Made by a program: the position numbers and the translations under genes. Below the pieces are notes generated by a model, which saw only the letters and a list, made by a program, of their open reading frames with translations, was not told the origin of the DNA and did not search any database. Below are positions 26,522-33,783 of a stretch of DNA of 64,000 bases, piece by piece. The DNA lies in contig CAZXSK010000004.1 in the NCBI GenBank assembly GCA_964642855.1, positions 1 through 64,000 of the forward strand. Reading direction: 5' to 3'. Every line of letters begins with the position of its first letter. The first letter of the stretch is position 1. This stretch comes from CAZXSK01 sp964642855. GTDB lineage: Bacteria; Planctomycetota; Phycisphaerae; SM23-33.

Positions 26522-26617
26522 CCCGCCGCTGGCGGGTCCTGCCCCGGTCGGGGGGAACGGACTTCGAGAATCGGCCGGGGCCTAAGCCCGACCCACCGCG
26601 GGGCAAGGGGATGCCCC
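26522..26617 (+). promoter_or_regulatory. GC-rich structured leader upstream of the Arg/Asp-repeat gene
   Basis: Three perfect inverted repeats occur within 96 nt: CCCGCC/GGCGGG (26522-26527 with 26531-26536), GCCCCGG/CCGGGGC (26541-26547 with 26575-26581) and GGGGCA/TGCCCC (26600-26605 with 26612-26617). The last ends 13 nt before the GGAG of the next gene. I do not recognise it as a known riboswitch or small RNA. Confidence 0.4.
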
Positions 26618-26641
26618 CACAGGCACGGATGGAGAATGACG

Positions 26642-26962
26642 ATGGGTGAGGACGCAAAGGATACGGGCAACTCTGGCAAGCAGCAGGAACGCCGATCTGG
26701 CGATCGGAGAAAGGGCGACCGCCGGGGCGTGGTCGACCGTCGTAGCGGGCTGGACCGCAGGCGCGGCCCGGGCCGACGAAGAAGTGACGATCGACGAAGC
26801 GCCGAAGAAGGTGAGATGAACGAGGATCAGTTCGAGTTCCTCCAGGCCATGGAGGAGTATAAGAAGGTCAATGATCGTCCGTTCCCGACCTGGACCGAAG
26901 TGCTCGACGTGATCCACGCCCTGGGATACCGAAAGGTGGAGAAACGCGGCCCGATCCGCTAG
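26642..26962 (+). CDS. small protein with Arg/Asp repeats and a conserved C-terminal module
   Basis: A 106-residue protein. Residues about 15-55 repeat the pattern RR..DRR (RRSGDRRKGDRR, DRRSGLDRR, RRRSDDRR), a low-complexity basic stretch that could bind nucleic acid or membrane. Residues about 60-100 (EDQFEFLQAMEEYKKVNDRP, then FPTWTEVLDVIHALGYRKV) form a compact helical module I have seen only in proteins of unknown function from planctomycetes and deltaproteobacteria. GGAG (26631-26634) fits the ATG at 26642 (7 nt) and not the one at 26636 (1 nt). Confidence 0.6.
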   Translation: MGEDAKDTGNSGKQQERRSGDRRKGDRRGVVDRRSGLDRRRGPGRRRSDDRRSAEEGEMNEDQFEFLQAMEEYKKVNDRPFPTWTEVLDVIHALGYRKVEKRGPIR

Positions 26963-27006
26963 AATGGATGGTTGATAGAGTACCCGAGCCACAAGGAGCC
27001 CCGGCG

Positions 27007-27651
27007 GTGACGCTGAGTATCGAGTATTCCGGATTTTCCGTGAACCTGGCTGCTACCATGGTGCCGGTGGCTCTCTACTTCTTTCTGATCGGTCTGCTCA
27101 ACAGCAGGCGGAACCCGCAGTTGCTGACTGCCCGCCAAGACTTCTCACTGCTGGTCGTTGCCCTCTGCCCCCTGGTGGTCCTGCCGATTCTCCAAGCCCT
27201 GCAAGTTTCGTCTCTTCCTGCCGTCGCGATCGTCGCAGGTGTAGTAGGGCTGGGCGTGTATCTCCTGGGTCCACGAGGCAGGTCGCTGGTGATCTACAAC
27301 GTCAGCCTTGCCGAGGCCCGCAAGGCCGTCTGTCAGGCACTTGAGCGGGCAGGACTTTCATTTGAGCAGATCCCGGATGGCTTTGAGATTGCTCCCCATC
27401 GAAGCCGGGTAGAACTCTCCGCCTTCCCGCTGTTGCGGAACGTTACTGTGAGCTTCTCCGGCGATGCCGACGACTGGAGTACGCTCGAACGCTGCCTGCA
27501 CCGCGGGCTTTCGCGTGTCGAGGTCGAGCCTGCCCCGATGGCCGTGGCGATGCTGCTGGTCGCGACAGCAATGATCGTCACCCCCCTCTCGCTGATCGCA
27601 CGGGACCGTGGCCCGGAGATTGTGCGTATTCTCACCGATCTGATCCGCTAG
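27007..27651 (+). CDS. membrane protein of unknown function
   Basis: A 214-residue protein with three N-terminal transmembrane segments (MVPVALYFFLIGLL, LLVVALCPLVVLPIL, VAIVAGVVGLGVYLLG), a soluble region of about 90 residues (NVSLAEARKAVCQALERAGL) and a C-terminal transmembrane helix (PMAVAMLLVATAMIV). No family recognised. The GTG at 27007 is chosen because AAGGAG lies 9 nt upstream; the in-frame ATG at 26968 has no ribosome-binding site. It follows the Arg/Asp-repeat gene by 44 nt and may be cotranscribed with it. Confidence 0.55.
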   Translation: MTLSIEYSGFSVNLAATMVPVALYFFLIGLLNSRRNPQLLTARQDFSLLVVALCPLVVLPILQALQVSSLPAVAIVAGVVGLGVYLLGPRGRSLVIYNVSLAEARKAVCQALERAGLSFEQIPDGFEIAPHRSRVELSAFPLLRNVTVSFSGDADDWSTLERCLHRGLSRVEVEPAPMAVAMLLVATAMIVTPLSLIARDRGPEIVRILTDLIR

Positions 27652-27691
27652 CCGACGACCCGGAAGACGCGGTAAAATGTCCGTCATGCAC

Positions 27692-27719
27692 TTGACCGCC
27701 CGCTGTTTTCTGGTACACT
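27692..27719 (+). promoter_or_regulatory. promoter of rpmE
   Basis: TTGACC (27692-27697), 16-nt spacer and extended TGG-TACACT (-10 at 27714-27719). Transcription start near 27726, 32 nt before the rpmE ATG. Confidence 0.55.
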
Positions 27720-27757
27720 GCTTGGCTCGTTGACTCCTTGCAGACAGAGGCTCAGCC

Positions 27758-28024
27758 ATGAAGACCGATATCCATCCTGAATACCGAATGGTCGTTTTCG
27801 AAGATTCCTCGGCCGATTTCCGCATTCTCACACGTTCGTGCGTGAAAGCGTCGAAGACCACCACGTGGGAAGACGGCAACGAGTACCCTCTCGTACAGGT
27901 CGACATCTCCAGCGCGTCGCACCCGTTCTACACGGGGCGTCAGAAATTCGTCGATGCAGCCGGCCGGGTCGAGAAGTTCAAGAGGAAGTTCGGCGGGGAC
28001 TACTTCAAGCCGAAGAAGAAGTAG
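27758..28024 (+). CDS. rpmE2: 50S ribosomal protein L31 type B
   Basis: Ribosomal protein of the large-subunit central protuberance/intersubunit bridge. The 88-residue product starts MKTDIHPEYRMVVFEDSS and continues with HPFYTGRQKFVDAAGRVEKF, the type-B (zinc-independent) signature; the CxxC cysteine pairs of type A are absent. A strong terminator follows, then prfA, a frequent neighbour of L31 genes. Confidence 0.93.
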   Translation: MKTDIHPEYRMVVFEDSSADFRILTRSCVKASKTTTWEDGNEYPLVQVDISSASHPFYTGRQKFVDAAGRVEKFKRKFGGDYFKPKKK

Positions 28025-28037
28025 CTGTGCAGACCCG

Positions 28038-28079
28038 AAAACGCCGGCCGTCCCATGCGAGGAAGGTCGGCGTTTTTTC
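28038..28079 (+). terminator. rho-independent terminator after rpmE
   Basis: AACGCCGGCC (28040-28049) pairs with GGTCGGCGTT (28065-28074) with one G-U pair, followed by T6. It separates rpmE from prfA. Confidence 0.85.
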
Positions 28080-28125
28080 TATGCCCTGACCGCCAGACAC
28101 CTCGATCCAGATCCGACCGGAATCC

Positions 28126-29232
28126 ATGGCCAAGACCAACGAATCGCTGCAGGAGAAGCTCGACGAACTCGCCCGTCGCTTCGATGAAGTCACCGGGCAG
28201 ATGAACGATCCCGAAATCGCAAGCGACCCGACGCAGATCGTCGCCCTGGCCAAGGAACGCTCCCATCTCGAACGCATTGTCCAACCATACCGGGAGTACC
28301 TCGACATAGCTGGGCAACTCGAGGAAGCGGAGTCCATCCTCGAAGATCCCGAGGGGGATGCCGATCTCAAGGAGTTGGCCGGTGAGGAAATCGACGAGCT
28401 TCGACACCAGGCCGACGCGGCCCTCGAGGCCGTCAAGGGCCTGCTCGTCATGTCAGACGATGCAGCCATCGACTCGGTAGTGCTGGAAATCCGTGCCGGA
28501 ACCGGGGGGGACGAAGCGGCCTTGTTCACGGCTGATCTTCTGGACATGTACCGTCGATATGCTGAACTGAGAGGCTGGAAGTTCGAGATCCTTTCGGGCA
28601 GCCCGACCGAGCTTGGCGGACTGAAGGAAGTGATCGTCAACGTCAAGGGCGAGAACGTTTGGGCGCACCTGGGCTACGAGGGGGGAGGCCATCGTGTGCA
28701 GCGCGTACCCCGGACCGAATCGCAGGGCAGGATCCACACCTCGGCCGCTACCGTCGCGGTGCTGCCGGAACCCAAGAACGTCGAGGTGGATATCGATTGG
28801 GAGAAGGACGTTCTCGAGCACACCTCGCGGGCGAGCGGCCCGGGCGGACAGAACGTCAACAAGGTCGAATCGGCAATCAAGCTCGACCACCTTCCGACCG
28901 GTATTACCGTCTCCATGCGGGACGAGAAGTCGCAGCACAAGAATCGCGCCAAGGCCCGGCGGATCCTGGCGGCAAGGGTCTACGAGCACCACCGCACGCA
29001 GCAACTGGAGAAGGAAGCCGCTGCCCGCAAGGCCATGATCGGCTCGGGCGATCGCTCACAGCGCGTGCGGACCTATAACTTCCCGCAGAATCGCTGCACA
29101 GACCACCGGCTGAAAGGCGACGGCCAGGAAGGCGCAAATTTCAACCTCGATCGGGTCCTGGCCGGGGATCTTGATGAACTCGTCGAAGCACTCATCGCCC
29201 ACGACAAGGCTCAACGGTTGGCGAATATCTGA
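28126..29232 (+). CDS. prfA: peptide chain release factor 1
   Basis: Recognises UAA and UAG stop codons and triggers peptidyl-tRNA hydrolysis. The 368-residue protein carries GGQ in RASGPGGQNVNKVESAIK and the RF1-type domain GHRVQRVPRTESQGRIHTSA; the codon-reading tripeptide is P-R-T rather than the usual P-A-T or P-V-T but keeps the PxT form, whereas RF2 has SPF. Length is normal. The upstream region has no clear Shine-Dalgarno (only GGA). prmC does not follow. Confidence 0.94.
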   Translation: MAKTNESLQEKLDELARRFDEVTGQMNDPEIASDPTQIVALAKERSHLERIVQPYREYLDIAGQLEEAESILEDPEGDADLKELAGEEIDELRHQADAALEAVKGLLVMSDDAAIDSVVLEIRAGTGGDEAALFTADLLDMYRRYAELRGWKFEILSGSPTELGGLKEVIVNVKGENVWAHLGYEGGGHRVQRVPRTESQGRIHTSAATVAVLPEPKNVEVDIDWEKDVLEHTSRASGPGGQNVNKVESAIKLDHLPTGITVSMRDEKSQHKNRAKARRILAARVYEHHRTQQLEKEAAARKAMIGSGDRSQRVRTYNFPQNRCTDHRLKGDGQEGANFNLDRVLAGDLDELVEALIAHDKAQRLANI

Positions 29233-29321
29233 CGGCCTGAGAACCGCCTCCTGTCCCTCGATGGGAGCAACTTGACTTGTAATTGCGCTGCAATCGCGTC
29301 CGGAGAGGAAAGATCGCCCGA

Positions 29322-29513
29322 TCAGGCCACGATTTCCAGCAACCTCTCCGCGAGGTATATGTTTCGTTGCTTGTCACGGAGCAGTTGCTCCATCAACTCC
29401 CGGTGAGACGGATCCTCGACGGAGTCAGAGAGATCCTGGCAGAGCTTGTGAGACTGCCTCGCCGCCGACCATAGTTCCTCGAACCGCTCCCGCAAAATGG
29501 CATGCTCAAGCAT
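29322..29513 (-). CDS. 63-residue helical protein of unknown function
   Basis: Starts within the stop region of the preceding small gene (8-nt overlap, ATGCTTGA), so translation is coupled. The product is wholly alpha-helical and charged (LRERFEELWSAARQSHKL, EDPSHRELMEQLL), without signal or membrane segment. No family recognised. Its size and coupling suggest a complex with the 77-residue partner upstream. Confidence 0.5.
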   Translation of the reverse strand: MLEHAILRERFEELWSAARQSHKLCQDLSDSVEDPSHRELMEQLLRDKQRNIYLAERLLEIVA

Positions 29514-29739
29514 CTGCGATGTACTCCCCGCCCTGGCCCGACAGGACGCTCAATACACGACTGTGCAATCTGGCATCCGCCTGCAGTGCCTTGAGAATGG
29601 TGTAGACTTCCGCCCGTTGCTCGTGGTCCAGGCAGTCGATGTGCTGGACCTCGTCCAGCGTTTCGACAAGCATGGCCGTCAACTGCTCCTGGAGTTGATT
29701 GATTTCGGACAGTTCCGTCCGGTCGTGCAAACGGGCCAT
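29506..29739 (-). CDS. 77-residue helical protein of unknown function
   Basis: First of two overlapping small genes on the minus strand. GGAGG lies about 10 nt before the ATG at 29739; a 42-codon upstream extension lacks support. The protein is predicted helical and acidic (ELSEINQLQEQLTAMLVETL, DEVQHIDCLDHEQRAEVYTI). No motif for enzymatic activity. A long-known family could not be assigned; the 235 nt upstream contain no other gene. Confidence 0.5.
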   Translation of the reverse strand: MARLHDRTELSEINQLQEQLTAMLVETLDEVQHIDCLDHEQRAEVYTILKALQADARLHSRVLSVLSGQGGEYIADA

Positions 29740-29974
29740 GTAGAAGGACCTCCACCGATGAATGCCACGTCCCGAGCCAAGGGCGAATTGCTCAGATAGT
29801 ATTATCGTCGTTTTTCGGCTTTCTGGCAAGGTGGATTCCCTCGAAAACGCGCGGAAGCAGGCCAAACCCGCGAGGTTACGAAGGACCCAACTCCCCCCGC
29901 AGACTGGTTTTGCTCCGGAATCAATTCGGCCTGCAGCTCTCGACGAGCCACAGGCCGATCTGAATCCGCAACAC

Positions 29975-30060
29975 TGCCCGGGACTGGATTCGAACCAGCA
30001 CGGGGTATTAACCCCACCAGGCCCTCAACCTGACGCGTCTGCCAATTCCGCCACCCGGGC
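29975..30060 (-). tRNA. tRNA-Leu (anticodon GAG)
   Basis: An 86-nt class II tRNA on the minus strand: acceptor GCCCGGG/CCCGGGC, GGCGGAATTGGCAGACGC D-arm, anticodon stem TCAGG/CCTGG with loop TTGAGGG (GAG, reads CUC), variable arm, GGTTCGAATCC T-arm, discriminator A. CCA not encoded. Confidence 0.95.
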
Positions 30061-30075
30061 ACCTGGATTTCGATA

Positions 30076-30104
30076 ACGGTACGACATCGGGCTGAGACTG
30101 TCAA
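30076..30104 (-). promoter_or_regulatory. promoter of tRNA-Leu
   Basis: Minus-strand TTGACA (30104-30099), 17-nt spacer and TACCGT (30081-30076); the -10 box ends 15 nt before the mature tRNA 5' end. Confidence 0.5.
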
Positions 30105-30158
30105 GTCTCCCAAGGGCAAAACGACTGCTACGCCCCCGGATTCGCCGCGCCCTCGATG

Positions 30159-31412
30159 TCAATCCTCATCCGCATCCGCCTCGACCTCCTGCGGACAGCC
30201 CTGATCGCACTCGGGGTCGCTGCTGCTGGCGGAATCCTCCTGCTGTTTCAGCTTCTGCAGCGCTTTGCGTCGCTCGGGCTCGGCCTTCTGGACTTTCCCC
30301 AGCCAACCTTCCATTGCAGCAATCTGCTCCTTGCCGAAAAGCCAGGTGTGCGGCTTGCCCTCGACGTAGATCACTTCCAGGGGTAGCTTGTCTTCCCATT
30401 TGGGCTGGGCTTTCTTCCAAACGGCGGCGCCGCCATCCCTGGTGCCCACCAGCACCATCATTGGGCAGGCTTGCAGGCTGTTTGCGTCTTCGGGCAGGTC
30501 CATGATCTTCACCTTGCCCTTCTGATAGGCGGCCATGTCCAGGGGGTAGGCTGCATCGAGGATCAGTCCACTGAGCTTCTCCGGAGCCCTGCTCCACAGC
30601 GAAAGGGCCATCTGACCGCCCGCACTGTATCCGAAGAGGATGGGACGGTTGGGGTCGAGACCATCGATCTTCCCCAACTGGCTGACGGTCTGCATCGCCT
30701 TGATTGCATCGTCGCCGGTCCATCCCACGAAGCTTTTTTTCGTAAAAACGAGCAGCGCCAGGTCGTTGTCCAGGAAACTTCCGGCCATGCCCTCGACGTG
30801 GGAATTCATCGAGCCGCCCGACGGATGCATCCAGACCACCAGTCGGTGCGGTTCTTCCAAGCTGGCCTCGGGGCTCATGCGGATCCGATAGTGAAACCCC
30901 CCGCCCACTTTGCCCTCCACAATAACTTGCCCGTCTTCCTTCCTTGTCTTGGGGGGAACGCCTTGCCTGGCCTTCTTCGCGAGAGCGGCGAACTCCTTCT
31001 CTTCGCGAAGAGATTCCAGATCCGGGTCCTTGCGCATATGGTCGACATCATCCCAACCGAGCTTCACGGCCTGGGCGAGTGACTTGAGGGCAGCCTTCTT
31101 CTTGCCCAGCCGGGCCTGGCAGCAGGCGAGGTTGTAATGGTGCCCGGCATTTTCGGGCTGGAGTTCGATGAGTCGTTCGCACAGTTTCTCGCTGGTCTTG
31201 TAGTCCTTGTCGTTGATTGCTTCGGCGAGCTCACGGGTGGTACGGAAGGCAGCGATTGCGCGCTCTCGGGGGGACATCTTCTCGACGTCCCGCTTCTTCT
31301 CCTCTTTGTGCTCCTTGTCGGCCTCCTCCTCCGACCAGTCATCGATCCCCGAAGCCACCCCGCCCAACAGGCAAATAACCACCAGACCCAACAGCCAGTT
31401 CTTCCGTAGCAT
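30159..31412 (-). CDS. secreted TPR-esterase (alpha/beta hydrolase)
   Basis: A 417-residue protein. Signal peptide (LLGLVVICLLGGVASG), a Glu/Lys-rich linker, TPR-like helices at about 60-120 (CERLIELQPENAGHHYNLAC), then an alpha/beta hydrolase at about 180-395. The catalytic triad can be read: Ser263 in GYSAGG, Asp326 in GTRDGG and His355 in KPHTW. VVWMHPSGGSMNS supplies the oxyanion-hole region. Phospholipase/carboxylesterase-like proteins of this shape are numerous in planctomycetes; the natural substrate is unknown. The tail is acidic with two Cys (CDQGCPQEVEADADED). The chosen ATG removes 45 unsupported residues. Confidence 0.75.
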   Translation of the reverse strand: MLRKNWLLGLVVICLLGGVASGIDDWSEEEADKEHKEEKKRDVEKMSPRERAIAAFRTTRELAEAINDKDYKTSEKLCERLIELQPENAGHHYNLACCQARLGKKKAALKSLAQAVKLGWDDVDHMRKDPDLESLREEKEFAALAKKARQGVPPKTRKEDGQVIVEGKVGGGFHYRIRMSPEASLEEPHRLVVWMHPSGGSMNSHVEGMAGSFLDNDLALLVFTKKSFVGWTGDDAIKAMQTVSQLGKIDGLDPNRPILFGYSAGGQMALSLWSRAPEKLSGLILDAAYPLDMAAYQKGKVKIMDLPEDANSLQACPMMVLVGTRDGGAAVWKKAQPKWEDKLPLEVIYVEGKPHTWLFGKEQIAAMEGWLGKVQKAEPERRKALQKLKQQEDSASSSDPECDQGCPQEVEADADED

Positions 31413-31507
31413 CTCCGTGTCCCTTTCGTGTTGAAGACAGCAATCGACCTTCCTTAGACAATTCCACCGGCTCGAAGTTCCCTCAAAGCCCTGGTCGGCG
31501 CATGAAC

Positions 31508-31537
31508 AAGGCCCGACGGGAATTCCTGCCGGGCCTT
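31508..31537 (-). terminator. hairpin terminator downstream of the oxidoreductase gene
   Basis: AAGGCCCG (31508-31515) pairs perfectly with CGGGCCTT (31530-31537). It lies between two genes on the minus strand, 23 nt after the stop of the upstream one. Confidence 0.6.
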
Positions 31538-31559
31538 GGGATTTCAATCTCTGCTGGGG

Positions 31560-32897
31560 CTACTTTCGGGCTTTGCGCGTGTTCTTCCCGCGTATGGCCT
31601 TCTTTCGAGTGGCCTTCTTTGCACCCGCGGATTTGTTCCGGCCTTTGGCGCCCTTCTGCATCTTCCTCTTCGCTTTCTTTCCGGGCTCAGGAACCTTGGC
31701 TGCGCCTTTGGCACGCATGAGCTTTTTGAAGTCGCGCTCGGCTTCGGCCCGCATGCCGCCACCCTTGCCGGTGGAGCGTTCCTTCTCAAGCTGGCGAACG
31801 AGCCTGTCCATCTCGGCGGCATCAACGGGCACGGGGCAGATCTTGTCCTTGAAGCCAGCAATGTAGGCGGCGTTGGAGATCTCCAGCTCGTGGATGCCTT
31901 CCTCGCCGTCGATGTACATCTCGGTGCCCTTGACCACGTGCTTGGCAAAGGCCTTGATGATCTCCAAGTGCGTTCCGCCCTTGTTTTTGGGCAGGCGGAC
32001 TTCCTTCCACGTGCACTTCTGCGAGCCACCGCTGGGTGTGCCGACCACCTTCTGGCTCTTGGTGCCGTAGATGCTCTGCTCGACCGGATGGGCCAGCTTG
32101 CCCTGCATGAGCTTGCCCTTCTCGAAGACCAGCGTGCCCTTGGTGCCGATGACCATCATCTGCTCCATGCCGGGCTGCTCGGCGGTGGTGGCGTAGATGT
32201 AGCCCACCTTGCCTCCGCCATAGTCAAGAATCACGTTGGCGGTGTCCTCGACCTCGATCTTGTGGTCGCGCGTGCCCACCGTCGCAAGGATCCTCTCGGG
32301 CAATCCGCCAGCCATCCACTGGAACAAATCCAGGTGATGGGGCGCCTGGTTGATCAGTACGCCTCCCCCCTCGCCGTCCCACGTGCCCCGCCAGGCGCCG
32401 GAATCATAGTACGCCTGCGTGCGGAACCAGCTCGAGCAGATCAACTGCACACGGAAGACGTCGCCGATGACGCCGTCATCAATGAGCTTGCGCATCTTGA
32501 TCATCGCGGTGCGGGTACGGTGATGAAGGACCACACCCAGCGAGACCTTGTTCTTCCTGCATTCGGCGATCATAGCCCGAGCGGGACCCACCGTTGAGGC
32601 GAGGGGTTTCTCGCACAGTACATGCAGCTTCGCCCGGGCAGCGCGAATCGCAATCGACGGGTGCCAATAATGGGGCGTGGCAATGATCACCGCGTCGCAC
32701 AGCCCGGAGTCGATCATCTCGCGGTGGTCGGTAAACCAGGGCACTCCGTGCTTCTCACCGATGGCCTTGGCTTTGTCCTCGACGATGTCGCACACTGCAG
32801 CCAGATCCACGTACGTGCCGCCATTTTCCTTGCAGTTCTCGGCGTGGGGCTTGCCCATGTTTCCCAAGCCGACGACGCCAAAGCGAACTTTCTTCAT
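31560..32897 (-). CDS. Gfo/Idh/MocA-family oxidoreductase with lysine/arginine-rich tail
   Basis: NAD(P)-dependent sugar or inositol dehydrogenase family. Of 445 residues, 1-120 form a Rossmann domain (VGLGNMGKPHAENC) with the diagnostic LCEKPLAS; 130-380 form the C-terminal substrate domain (GVVLHHRTRTAMIKM, NQAPHHLDLFQWM). The final approximately 45 residues are strongly basic (KKAKRKMQKGAKGRNKSAG, KKATRKKAIRGK), which is not part of the family and resembles histone-H1-like or ribosomal tails. GGAAG supports the ATG at 32897 over the GTG at 32906. Unlike many family members it has no Tat signal, so it is cytoplasmic. Confidence 0.85.
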   Translation of the reverse strand: MKKVRFGVVGLGNMGKPHAENCKENGGTYVDLAAVCDIVEDKAKAIGEKHGVPWFTDHREMIDSGLCDAVIIATPHYWHPSIAIRAARAKLHVLCEKPLASTVGPARAMIAECRKNKVSLGVVLHHRTRTAMIKMRKLIDDGVIGDVFRVQLICSSWFRTQAYYDSGAWRGTWDGEGGGVLINQAPHHLDLFQWMAGGLPERILATVGTRDHKIEVEDTANVILDYGGGKVGYIYATTAEQPGMEQMMVIGTKGTLVFEKGKLMQGKLAHPVEQSIYGTKSQKVVGTPSGGSQKCTWKEVRLPKNKGGTHLEIIKAFAKHVVKGTEMYIDGEEGIHELEISNAAYIAGFKDKICPVPVDAAEMDRLVRQLEKERSTGKGGGMRAEAERDFKKLMRAKGAAKVPEPGKKAKRKMQKGAKGRNKSAGAKKATRKKAIRGKNTRKARK

Positions 32898-33040
32898 GGT
32901 GCTCACTTCCTTTGAGTGCTTGAAGGGAGTCAGGTGAACTATCGATTCGCACGCGTCGCAATGTAGAACACCCGCCGACGCGATGCAAGCACGCGTCCAC
33001 CACGAACGTTGGACTCCCGGCTGTCAACCGGCTGCAATCG

Positions 33041-33069
33041 TTGCCTACACGCCTGAGACGTTGTATACC
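33041..33069 (+). promoter_or_regulatory. promoter of trpF
   Basis: TTGCCT (33041-33046), 17-nt spacer, TATACC (33064-33069). Transcription would start about at 33076, next to the trpF ATG at 33077. Confidence 0.5.
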
Positions 33070-33076
33070 TGCACTC

Positions 33077-33760
33077 ATGCAACGAGTGCGCGTGAAGATC
33101 GAAGGATTGCGAGACCCCAGAACCGCTGTGAAAATCGCCCAGATGGGCGCCGACGCGATCGGCCTGGTGTTCGCCGAATCGCCGCGGTGGGTCTCCCCCG
33201 AGCAGGCACGGGAGATCGTCGCCGCCCTTCCGCCCTGGGTATCAACGGTCGGGGTATTCGTCAACGCCGACGCGGACACGATCAACCGCGTCGTCGAACG
33301 AACCGGCATCGGTTACGTCCAGCTGCATGGCGACGAACCGGCTGAAATCGTCAGCGACATCCACGCCCGATGCATCAAGGCTTTCCGCATCCGCGGAGAA
33401 AGCTGGCTGGCGGAGGTCCGAAGCTGGCTGGATGACTGTGAGGACCGCCATAAACTCTCGGCGGTTCTCCTGGATGCGTTCGTGCCCGGGGCGCGGGGAG
33501 GCACCGGCCAGCGTTTCAACTGGAACCTGGTAGCAGACGCCCGACATGCAGGGGCGATGGCTGGGTTGGACCCGATCATTCTGGCGGGCGGGTTGGACCC
33601 ACGATGCCTCAGTCAGGCGATCGACATGGTCCAGCCCTGGGGGGTCGACGTAGCCAGCGGCGTGGAGAAAGCTCCGGGAGTGAAGGACATCAAGAAGGTG
33701 GAGGATTTCCTGCGGGCCTCGCGCGAGGGCGACGAACTGAAAACCGAGTTCTGGATGTAA
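33077..33760 (+). CDS. trpF: phosphoribosylanthranilate isomerase with substituted catalytic Cys
   Basis: Catalyses the Amadori rearrangement of phosphoribosylanthranilate in tryptophan synthesis. The 227-residue protein is a full-length TrpF barrel: GADAIGLVFAESPRWVSP (Arg37), VGVFVN, VQLHGDE, LLDAFVPGARGGTGQRFNW (general acid Asp133) and ASGVEKAPGVKD (phosphate site). The general-base Cys found in KICG of characterised enzymes is Glu9 here (VKIEGL), an unusual substitution visible directly in the codon GAA. No Shine-Dalgarno is present and the promoter predicts a leaderless mRNA. No other trp gene lies nearby. Activity may be retained with Glu as base, or the substrate may differ. Confidence 0.82.
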   Translation: MQRVRVKIEGLRDPRTAVKIAQMGADAIGLVFAESPRWVSPEQAREIVAALPPWVSTVGVFVNADADTINRVVERTGIGYVQLHGDEPAEIVSDIHARCIKAFRIRGESWLAEVRSWLDDCEDRHKLSAVLLDAFVPGARGGTGQRFNWNLVADARHAGAMAGLDPIILAGGLDPRCLSQAIDMVQPWGVDVASGVEKAPGVKDIKKVEDFLRASREGDELKTEFWM

Positions 33761-33783
33761 GGTCCTCTATCCGCTGACTTGGT

